From contig NZ_JAMTDX010000008.1 of assembly GCF_023806625.1 (NCBI RefSeq), positions 62,001 through 126,000 on the forward strand: a DNA stretch of 64,000 nucleotides. The letters run 5' to 3'. Positions 46,946 to 53,781 of this stretch are shown here, in pieces. The first letter of the stretch is position 1, and the number at the start of each line of letters is the position of its first letter. The notes under the pieces were generated by a model. The model did no database searches, had not been told where the DNA came from, and saw only the letters and a program-made list of their open reading frames with translations. A program made the translations under genes and the position numbers. The DNA comes from Accumulibacter sp. Lineage in GTDB: Bacteria; Pseudomonadota; Gammaproteobacteria; Burkholderiales; Rhodocyclaceae.

Positions 46946-47842
46946 ATGCCAACGACTCTCCGAGCGAAAGGCCTTCGCAGTTTCCCGCTCCGCACCATCC
47001 TCGGCGTCTTCAAGCTGCGCATCGGCGTGGTGATCACGCTGACCGCGCTCACCGGCCTGGCCGTGAGTCCGGGCCCGAGTCCGAGCCTGGCGCAGATTCT
47101 CGTCCTGGCCCTCTCGGTGCTCGTTTCATCGGCCAGCGCGGGCGCCTTCAACCAGTATTACGAATCCGACCGGGATCGGCTGATGTCGCGGACCCGCGGC
47201 CGCCCGTTCGTCACCGGCGAGGTGCGCCGCGGGCCGCTCTGGCTTCTGGCGATCGTCGTGCTGACCGTCCTGGCGGTGGCGGCAGCGTGGCTGGTGCTCA
47301 ACCCCTGGTCGGCGTTCTTCGTCTTCTTTGGCGCGTTCTTCTACGCGATCGTCTACACCGTCTGGCTCAAGCGGCGCACCTGGCTGAACATCGTCTTCGG
47401 CGGGCTGGCCGGCAGTTGGGCGGTTCTCGCCGGCGCGACCGCCGCCGACCCTCAGCCCGGAGCCGCGCCGCTGGCGCTCGCGCTGGTCCTCTTCCTGTGG
47501 ACGCCGCCGCATTTCTGGAGCCTGGCGCTCGCCTATCGCGACGACTACGCGGCCGCCGGAGTACCGATGCTGCCGGTCGTCGTCGGCGAGCAGCGGGCTG
47601 CACAGACGATCTTCGGGAGCACGCTGGCGCTGGTCGCCGCGAGCCTGCTGCCGCTCGCCACGGGCCTCGGCGTGATCTACGGCATCGGCGCGTGCGCCGG
47701 CGGCGGCCTGTTCATCGCCAAGGCCTGGCGCCTGAGCCGTGAGCCGACGCGCGGCAATGCACTGAGCTGCTTCCACGCCTCGCTGGCACAACTGAGCCTC
47801 GTGCTGCTCGCCGCGATGGTCGACTCGCGAGTCGCTTCGTGA
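46946..47842 (+). CDS. ctaB: Protoheme IX farnesyltransferase (heme O synthase)
   Basis: Adds farnesyl to heme B, making heme O for the oxidase. A 298-residue UbiA-type membrane protein with about eight helices. The first Asp-rich motif is NQYYESDRDRLMSRTRGRPF (near 66), and the second is ALAYRDDYAAAGVPMLPVV (near 195). It is followed by the SCO gene after 13 bases, the usual cluster of oxidase assembly genes. Confidence 0.95.
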   Translation: MPTTLRAKGLRSFPLRTILGVFKLRIGVVITLTALTGLAVSPGPSPSLAQILVLALSVLVSSASAGAFNQYYESDRDRLMSRTRGRPFVTGEVRRGPLWLLAIVVLTVLAVAAAWLVLNPWSAFFVFFGAFFYAIVYTVWLKRRTWLNIVFGGLAGSWAVLAGATAADPQPGAAPLALALVLFLWTPPHFWSLALAYRDDYAAAGVPMLPVVVGEQRAAQTIFGSTLALVAASLLPLATGLGVIYGIGACAGGGLFIAKAWRLSREPTRGNALSCFHASLAQLSLVLLAAMVDSRVAS

Positions 47843-47855
47843 CGGAGAACATCCG

Positions 47856-48725
47856 GTGATCGAACGTTTCCGTCGCCTCGTCTGCGCGCTGCTCCTCGCT
47901 CTGGCCGCAGGACAGGCACCTGCTTCCGAGCACCCGGACGAAAAGCCCAGGCTGACCGCGCGAGCGCAAGGTCTGAACACCGACCTCCAGTTGACCAGCC
48001 TCGACGAGAAAGCCGCCTTCGCGCTCTCACAGGGCGTCATCGGCCACCAGATCGGCGACTTCGTCCTCCTCGACCGACAGGGCAGACCCGTCGAACTGTC
48101 GCGTTACCGTGGCAAGCCGCTGCTCGTCACCTTCATCTACACCGCCTGCTTCCGGGTCTGTCCGACGATCACCCGCAACCTGCAGAAGGCCGTGCAGAAC
48201 ACGGTCGGCCTGATGGGCGCCGACCGCTTCAACGTGATCAGCATCGGCTTCAACCAGCCCTTCGACTCCCCCGAGGCGCTCCGGGATTTTGCCACGCAGT
48301 ACGGAATTCGCCTGCCCAACTGGGAGTTCCTGAGCCCGGCACCGGCAATCGTCGGCGAACTGACGCGCAGCTTCGGCTTCAGCTACGTCGCCACGCCCGC
48401 CGGATTCGACCATATCAATCAGGTCACTCTCGTCGATGCGAGCGGAACGATCGTCCGACAGGTCTACGGCGAGAAGTTCACCGCCGAGGACATCGCCGAA
48501 CCGCTCAAGACGCTGATCACCGGATCGGCAATTCCGCCCGAAGTCGGCACGCTCGAGGAAATCGTCGACCGGGTGCGCATCCTCTGCTCGGTCTACGATC
48601 CGCTGACCGGTCGTTACCGGACCAACTACTCGCTCTACTTCCAGTTCGCCGGCTTCCTGAGCTTTGCCGGCTTCATGATCTACCTCTCGATCCACTTCTG
48701 GAGAAACCGTCGTCGCTCGGGGTAG
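47856..48725 (+). CDS. SCO1/SenC-type copper chaperone with C-terminal anchor
   Basis: A 289-residue protein: signal peptide (about 1-24), a thioredoxin-like SCO domain with the copper-binding Cys pair TACFRVCPTITRNLQ (Cys-x3-Cys, near 109) and the His in ATPAGFDHINQVTLV (near 187), then an extra C-terminal membrane helix (GFLSFAGFMIYLSIHFW). It assists CuA assembly in oxidases. The start is GTG at 47856. Most SCO proteins are anchored at the N-terminus; a C-terminal anchor is less common. It lies between ctaB and the first cytochrome b fusion. Confidence 0.88.
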   Translation: MIERFRRLVCALLLALAAGQAPASEHPDEKPRLTARAQGLNTDLQLTSLDEKAAFALSQGVIGHQIGDFVLLDRQGRPVELSRYRGKPLLVTFIYTACFRVCPTITRNLQKAVQNTVGLMGADRFNVISIGFNQPFDSPEALRDFATQYGIRLPNWEFLSPAPAIVGELTRSFGFSYVATPAGFDHINQVTLVDASGTIVRQVYGEKFTAEDIAEPLKTLITGSAIPPEVGTLEEIVDRVRILCSVYDPLTGRYRTNYSLYFQFAGFLSFAGFMIYLSIHFWRNRRRSG

Positions 48726-48799
48726 AAAAAGGAGCGGCACCCGGCGATTGCGCACTCCGCGCCGCGCGCGATCGAGCGCGACGGGCGCTTGCCCGGGAT

Positions 48800-48813
48800 T
48801 TGACGCGCATCAT
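48800..48813. promoter_or_regulatory. FNR/ANR-like box upstream of the first cytochrome b fusion
   Basis: TTGACGCGCATCAT matches TTGAT-N4-ATCAA at 8 of 10 positions. A -10-like TAGACT at 48836-48841 places a start near 48848, with the box centre near -41.5. This argues that translation starts at GTG 48890 rather than at GTG 48851, which would be nearly leaderless. Confidence 0.5.
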
Positions 48814-48889
48814 TTCGGCGCCCAATGGTGGTCGATAGACTTGGCAGTCAGTGTTCTTGGCCAACGGCGGCTCCCGGAGCGTCAGCGAC

Positions 48890-50509
48890 GTGAAGTTCCA
48901 CGCAGCCTTGCGCGCGGGCGTGAGGAGTATTTTTCTGCGCGTCGAGGAAGCTCTCGACGCGCCTTTCGGTGGAGCAGACAATCCGTTGCGCCATCTCGGC
49001 GCGATCGGCCTGTATCTGCTGTGGATCGTGGTCGGGACGGGGATCTACCTCTACACGGTGCTCGACACCGGCATCGCAGCGGTGTATCGCTCGATCGGGC
49101 AGCTATCCACCGACCAGTGGTACCTCGGCGGAATCCTGCGCAGCCTGCACCGCTATTCAGCCGATGGCTTCGTTCTGGTGATGATGCTGCATCTGGTCCG
49201 TGAATGGTGCTACGGGCGCTACCACGGGTTCCGTCTGTACTCATGGGTGACTGGCGTGCCGCTGATCTGGCTCGCTTACATGGCCGGAATCGGCGGCTAC
49301 TGGATCGTCTGGGACCAGCTGGCCCAGTTGTCGGCGCTGTCCACCGCCGAGTTGCTCGACTGGCTGCCGGTGATCAGCGAGCCGACGGCGCGCAACTTCC
49401 TGGCCCCGGATTCGATCAGCGACCGCTTCTTCACGATGCTCGTCTTCCTCCACCTCGGCGTCCCGCTGTTGCTGATCCTCGGCCTCTGGGCTCACGTCCA
49501 TCGGATCAGCCACGTCGATTACCTGCCGTCGCGTCGGGCGATGCTCGCCACCTTGGCCGCGCTCCTCGTTCTCGCACTGATCAGACCGGTGGCCAGCCAC
49601 CCTCCGGCGAACCTGGCGACCGTTCCCCGAGACGTGGCGCTCGACTGGTTCATCCTGTTCATCCACCCGCTCACCGATCTCGGCTCGCCAGCGATCGTCT
49701 GGGCACTGCTCTTCGCGGCGACGATCGTCCTCTGCGCACTGCCGATCCTGCCTCACCCGGCGCGGGACCCTGTCGCCGTCGTCACCCCGGCGAGGTGCAC
49801 GGGTTGTGACCGCTGTCTCGCCGACTGCCCGTACGCAGCGATCACCATGACGCCGCATCCGCTGCGGCCTGGTTCGAACCTCGCCGTCGTCGACGCCGAC
49901 CTCTGCGCCGCCTGCGGGATCTGCGCAGGTTCGTGTCCCTCATCGACGCCTTTCCGCAGGCAGCCGACCCTGGTCACCGGGATCGACATGCCGCAACTGC
50001 CGGTCAACGCGCTGCGCGAGTGTCTCGATCGGTCGCTTGGCGAACACCGGCACGAGCCGACGATCGTCGTCTTTGCCTGCTCGCGAGCCGCTGACGCGAA
50101 CGCCCTGGCGATGCCGGACGCGATCGTCGTACCGTTGCCATGCACCGGCATGCTGCCACCCTCGTTCGTCGAGTACGCTCTACGCACGGGCGCAGACGGC
50201 GTGCTGCTGACCACCTGTCGGGCGGGCGGTTGCGCGTTCCGACTCGGCGAACGGTGGACAGCCGAGCGGCTCGCCGGTCGGCGCGAGCCTCACCTGCGGC
50301 GTAACGTTCCCCGGGATCTCGTCGCGGTCGTGCCGCTCGCCGTCGGAGACAGCGCGGCGCTCGACGCCGCTCTGGCGTCGTTCCGGCGCAACCTGCAGGG
50401 CGGTCCGGCGGCGAGCGCGTCCCTGCCGCCGTACGAAGTCTTGCGCAGACCCACGGCTGAACCGGTCTTCGGCAGTGTCCGGTCGCCGGATCCGCGGATA
50501 TCTGCCTGA
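48890..50509 (+). CDS. Cytochrome b - 2x[4Fe-4S] ferredoxin - MvhD-like fusion
   Basis: A 539-residue membrane redox protein. Residues about 1-290 are a cytochrome b N-terminal half with two bis-His pairs, each 14 apart (LHRYSADGFVLVMMLH near 87/101; FLHLGVPLLLILGLWAH near 187/201) and VPRDVALDWFILF where bc1 proteins have PEWY. Residues about 300-355 are a two-cluster ferredoxin (CTGCDRCLADCP and CAACGICAGSCP). Residues about 390-455 resemble MvhD/FlpD, the electron-transfer subunit of heterodisulfide reductase systems (FACSRAADA, LPCTGMLPPSFV, GADGVLLTTCRAGGCAF), with one of the usual Cys missing. The start follows a CGGAG site. Confidence 0.85.
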   Translation: MKFHAALRAGVRSIFLRVEEALDAPFGGADNPLRHLGAIGLYLLWIVVGTGIYLYTVLDTGIAAVYRSIGQLSTDQWYLGGILRSLHRYSADGFVLVMMLHLVREWCYGRYHGFRLYSWVTGVPLIWLAYMAGIGGYWIVWDQLAQLSALSTAELLDWLPVISEPTARNFLAPDSISDRFFTMLVFLHLGVPLLLILGLWAHVHRISHVDYLPSRRAMLATLAALLVLALIRPVASHPPANLATVPRDVALDWFILFIHPLTDLGSPAIVWALLFAATIVLCALPILPHPARDPVAVVTPARCTGCDRCLADCPYAAITMTPHPLRPGSNLAVVDADLCAACGICAGSCPSSTPFRRQPTLVTGIDMPQLPVNALRECLDRSLGEHRHEPTIVVFACSRAADANALAMPDAIVVPLPCTGMLPPSFVEYALRTGADGVLLTTCRAGGCAFRLGERWTAERLAGRREPHLRRNVPRDLVAVVPLAVGDSAALDAALASFRRNLQGGPAASASLPPYEVLRRPTAEPVFGSVRSPDPRISA

Positions 50510-50580
50510 CATGTCCCGTCGTGCGCCACCGAGTTCCGGCCATCCCGGCCTGCTCGCGACGAGTTCTTCACCAACCCTGA
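50510..50580. repeat. Dispersed intergenic repeat, copy D
   Basis: Core CCTGCTCGCGACGAGTTC followed by TTCACCAACCCTGA, preceded by CATGTCCCGTCG as in copy C. It is the most diverged copy and lies in the 90-base gap between the fusion gene and the small gene at 50600. Here it starts directly after a plus-strand stop codon, the reverse orientation to the other copies. Confidence 0.5.
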
Positions 50581-50599
50581 CTGCGGAGAGCGCCCCAAC

Positions 50600-51097
50600 A
50601 TGCCCAAACCCGCCGCGATAGCCGGCCAGGTCGTCCTCTACGGCGCCTTCGCCGCTTTCATCGGCTACTTCGCCACCTCGCCGAAGTACCGGCAGATCCC
50701 CGACGACGCTGCGCTGATCAAGCTGTCGATCAACCACCTCGGCGAGCGCGAGTGCCGCAAGCGGAGCCCCGAGGAACTCGCCCGCCTGCCGCCGAACATG
50801 CGCGCGCCGCTGGACTGCCCGCGTGAGCGCTCGGACATCAGGCTGGAAATGGACCTCGACGGAGAGCCGGTCCTGCGCACGACGATGCATCCAACCGGAC
50901 TCTACAAGGACGGCATCTCGACCATCTACCGCCGCTTCGAGGTCAAGGCGGGCAGCCACGAGGTGGCCGTGCGCATGAACGACAACGCCGTGAAACCTGG
51001 CTTCGCCTTCGTCCGGGAAGGCCGGGTGACGCTCGCCCCGGGACAGGTGATGGTCATCGACTTCAACCCGGACATGGGCGGGCTGTTCTTCAAGTGA
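50600..51097 (+). CDS. Small anchored protein between the cytochrome b fusions
   Basis: A 165-residue protein I do not recognise. It has an N-terminal membrane anchor (about 6-25, AIAGQVVLYGAFAAFIGYFA) followed by a soluble, probably periplasmic domain rich in beta segments (DGEPVLRTTMHPTGLYKDGI, FEVKAGSHEVAVRMNDNAVK, LAPGQVMVIDFNPDMGGLFF). Two Cys (ECRKRS, LDCPRERS) could form a disulfide; there is no heme or cluster motif. Its place between two related cytochrome b genes, all on the plus strand, suggests a subunit or assembly factor for one or both. Confidence 0.8.
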   Translation: MPKPAAIAGQVVLYGAFAAFIGYFATSPKYRQIPDDAALIKLSINHLGERECRKRSPEELARLPPNMRAPLDCPRERSDIRLEMDLDGEPVLRTTMHPTGLYKDGISTIYRRFEVKAGSHEVAVRMNDNAVKPGFAFVREGRVTLAPGQVMVIDFNPDMGGLFFK

Positions 51098-51192
51098 CCG
51101 CCCGCACGGTCCACCCGGAACGAGCGACTGCCTACGCCAGGTCCACGGCGTCCGGTGTCGATTCCCGCTGATCCTGAAACTACGAATCGATC

Positions 51193-53109
51193 ATGGTCAA
51201 AGTCCTGCAAGTCTGTCTGCGCTGGCTGTTCATGCGCGTCGAGAACGTCTTCAACGTCGCCTTCGGCGACAAGATGAACCCGTTCTATCACCTCGGGACG
51301 ATCAGCTTCTGGCAATTCTGGCTGCTGGTCGTCTCGGGACTCTACCTGTACATCTTCGCCGACACCGGAGTGCACAAGGCCTTCGAGTCGGTAGAGTCGA
51401 TCACCCATGACCAGTGGTGGGCTGGAGGCCTCCTGCGCAGCATCCATCGCTACGCGACCGACGGCATGATCCTGACGATGCTGCTGCACATGCTGCGCCA
51501 TTTCGCCTACGACCGCTACCGCGGCTTCCGCTCGTTCTCCTGGTTGACCGGCGTCGCGCTGCTCTGGCTGGTCTATATCGCCGGCGTCAACGGCTTCATG
51601 CTCGTCTGGGACAAGCTCGCCCAGTTCGTCGTCGTTGCCACGGCCGAATGGTTCGATGCGCTGCCGATCTTCAACGGCACGATGATCCGCAACTTCCTCT
51701 ACCTCGAGACGGTCAACAGCCGCCTGTTCACGCTGCTCGCGTTCATTCACATCGGCGCCCCGCTGATCGTCGTGTTCATCATGTGGGTCCATGTCCAGCG
51801 GGTGCCGCGCGCGCACATCAATCCGCCGCGCCCGATCGCCGTCGCCGTCACGCTGATGTTTCTGCTGCTCGCGCTGGTCAAACCGATCGTCAGCCAGGGC
51901 GGCGAGGCCGATCTGTCGGTCGTGCCGACGAACATCGCCTTCGACTGGTTCGAGCTGCCGGTTCTCGCGCTCGTCTATGTCGTCAACCCGCTGCACCTAT
52001 GGTACTGGGTTCTCGGTCTGACCGCCCTGCTCTTCCTCGTCCCCTGGCTGCCGCCGAAGCGGCGCGGCGCGGCGAAGGCGCAGACGGCGATCACCTTCCA
52101 CCCCGACCGGCGGACCGTCTCAGCGCGCTTCGGTGAGACGCTGCTCGACGCCGGCCTGCGCCAGGATATCGACCTGCCGTACGAATGCCGAAACGGTGGC
52201 TGCGGCGTTTGCAAGTGCACCGTGCTCAGCGGCAAGGTCGATCCGGGTCTCTATCAGCCGAGCGTGCTCTCGCCGGTTGAACTCGCCCAGGGCAAGGTCC
52301 TGCTCTGCTGCGCCACGGCGATCGAAGACGCTGAAATCGAGTACCAGCCGCGCACCGCGGCGAGCCGAATCCGGGAATACCGTGCGCAGGTCGCAGAGAT
52401 GCACAAGCTCGCCCACGACGTGATGCTCGTCCGGCTGCGGCTTCCTCCCGGCGAGACGATCGCCTTCAAGGCTGGCCAGTACATCAACGTGATTCTCGAT
52501 GATGGGCAGCGGCGCGCCTTCTCGTTCGCCAATCCGCCGCACGAACCCGAGTTCGTCGAGCTGCAGATCCGCCTGATGCCCGGTGGGCGATTCACCACCC
52601 AGGTCTTCGAAACGATGAAGGTCGGCGACGAGCTGCGCTTCGAGGGACCGCTCGGAGACTTCACGCTACGCGAATCTTCGCGCCCGATCGTTTTCGTCGC
52701 CGGCGCGACCGGCTTCGCTCCGGTCAAGAGCATGGTCGAGGACGCCTTCCAGCGCGGCCTGACCAGGCCGATTCATCTGTACTGGGGAGTGCGCAGCCTC
52801 AAGGATCTCTATCTGCCCGAACTTCCCGAGCGCTGGGCACGCGACCACGACAACTTCCATTTCATCCCCGTGCTTTCCGAACCGGCTGCCGAAGACGCCT
52901 GGTCGGGACGAACTGGCCTCGTCCACGAAGCCATTCTCGAGGACTTCCCCGAACTCAGGGAGCACGAGATCTACGCCTGCGGCTCGGTGCGCATGGTCGA
53001 AGCGATCTTTCCGTTCCTCAAGCAGCACGGCGCCGAAGACGGTGCGTGCTTCTCCGATGCGTTCAGCGTCTCGGCGCGATCGATGGCCTTCCAGCCCCGG
53101 CAATCGTAG
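51193..53109 (+). CDS. Cytochrome b - [2Fe-2S] ferredoxin - FAD - NAD(P) reductase fusion
   Basis: A 638-residue protein. Residues about 1-290 are a cytochrome b half with bis-His pairs (SIHRYATDGMILTMLLH near 85/99; FIHIGAPLIVVFIMWVH near 186/200) and VPTNIAFDWFELP in the PEWY position. Residues about 298-385 are a plant-type ferredoxin (YECRNGGCGVCKC, then LLCCAT). Residues about 395-615 are a ferredoxin-reductase module: FAD site RRAFSFAN, NAD(P) site FVAGATGFAPVKSMV and IYACGSVRMVE. The last three domains match phenol-hydroxylase-reductase-type proteins. The fusion should pass electrons between NAD(P)H and the quinone pool, or in reverse. Confidence 0.9.
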   Translation: MVKVLQVCLRWLFMRVENVFNVAFGDKMNPFYHLGTISFWQFWLLVVSGLYLYIFADTGVHKAFESVESITHDQWWAGGLLRSIHRYATDGMILTMLLHMLRHFAYDRYRGFRSFSWLTGVALLWLVYIAGVNGFMLVWDKLAQFVVVATAEWFDALPIFNGTMIRNFLYLETVNSRLFTLLAFIHIGAPLIVVFIMWVHVQRVPRAHINPPRPIAVAVTLMFLLLALVKPIVSQGGEADLSVVPTNIAFDWFELPVLALVYVVNPLHLWYWVLGLTALLFLVPWLPPKRRGAAKAQTAITFHPDRRTVSARFGETLLDAGLRQDIDLPYECRNGGCGVCKCTVLSGKVDPGLYQPSVLSPVELAQGKVLLCCATAIEDAEIEYQPRTAASRIREYRAQVAEMHKLAHDVMLVRLRLPPGETIAFKAGQYINVILDDGQRRAFSFANPPHEPEFVELQIRLMPGGRFTTQVFETMKVGDELRFEGPLGDFTLRESSRPIVFVAGATGFAPVKSMVEDAFQRGLTRPIHLYWGVRSLKDLYLPELPERWARDHDNFHFIPVLSEPAAEDAWSGRTGLVHEAILEDFPELREHEIYACGSVRMVEAIFPFLKQHGAEDGACFSDAFSVSARSMAFQPRQS

Positions 53110-53129
53110 GCCTGCCTCGCGGACGCGCC

Positions 53130-53164
53130 CGGCCGGCCCGGCCGTTCCCCTCGCGGGCCGGCCG
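53130..53164. terminator. Perfect 11-pair hairpin between convergent genes
   Basis: CGGCCGGCCCG, a 13-base loop, then CGGGCCGGCCG, between the stops of the cytochrome b fusion (+) and the thioredoxin gene (-). There is no T-tract; the call as a bidirectional terminator rests on position. Confidence 0.5.
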
Positions 53165-53184
53165 TCGCGGAGACCCATCCGTGC

Positions 53185-53781
53185 TCAGTTTGCGGTCAGC
53201 CGATCGAGAACGGGTTCGAGGGTCTGTTCGTCGAGCCGGCCGAGGCGGCTCATCGCGAAGCGCCCGTGGTGGTCGATGACCACCGTATACGGCAGCCCGC
53301 GGACCTGCAGCGCCGCCGTCTGCGTCCCGGCTGCCTCGCCGACAAGCAGCGGATAGCCGACCGGAGTCTTCCGCGCGAACGCCTGAAGACGTTCGGGCTC
53401 GTCGATCCCGATGCCCACGAACTGCACGCCCCGCGCCGCATAGCGTTGCTGGAGACGCGAGAAGGCCGGCATCTCTTCGAGGCACGGCGCGCACCAGCTC
53501 GCCCAGTAGTTGACCACCAGCACCTTGCCGCGCCACTGCGCGATACTCTGACGACGGCCGTCGAGATCAGGCAGGACCAAGGCCATGATCGCATCGGTGG
53601 CCGCCTGCCCCTGTTCCGGCGGCAGCGACTGGGTCGAGATCGATCCCGCGGGTGGGGCGGACGGGGCGAGCGGCGCCGGCTGGCGCCCCTGCTCAAAGAC
53701 CCGATAGCCGAGCCAGCCGGTGCCGGCCAGGGTCAACAGCACGAAACCGAGCGCCAGAGCGAGCGCGTGTCCCGGCTTCAT
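53185..53781 (-). CDS. TlpA/ResA-like membrane-anchored thioredoxin
   Basis: A 198-residue periplasmic thiol-disulfide protein with an N-terminal anchor (MKPGHALALALGFVLLTLAG) and a thioredoxin fold. The active site is VVNYWASWCAPCLEEMPAFS (CAPC), and the cis-Pro region is VRGLPYTVVIDHHGR. TlpA proteins reduce Cys ligands during CuA or cytochrome c maturation. The start overlaps the stop of the oxidase-like gene (ATGA), tying it to that protein. Confidence 0.9.
   Translation of the reverse strand: MKPGHALALALGFVLLTLAGTGWLGYRVFEQGRQPAPLAPSAPPAGSISTQSLPPEQGQAATDAIMALVLPDLDGRRQSIAQWRGKVLVVNYWASWCAPCLEEMPAFSRLQQRYAARGVQFVGIGIDEPERLQAFARKTPVGYPLLVGEAAGTQTAALQVRGLPYTVVIDHHGRFAMSRLGRLDEQTLEPVLDRLTAN

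Noticed and set aside
48851-48889. GTG at 48851 as start of the first cytochrome b fusion
   Set aside because: It would lie about three bases from the predicted transcript start; GTG 48890 has a CGGAG site and aligns with the paralogue's N-terminus. Still possible.
51098-51192. FNR box ahead of the second cytochrome b fusion
   Set aside because: No TTGA-N6-TCAA-like sequence in the gap; the gene may be read from the upstream promoter.
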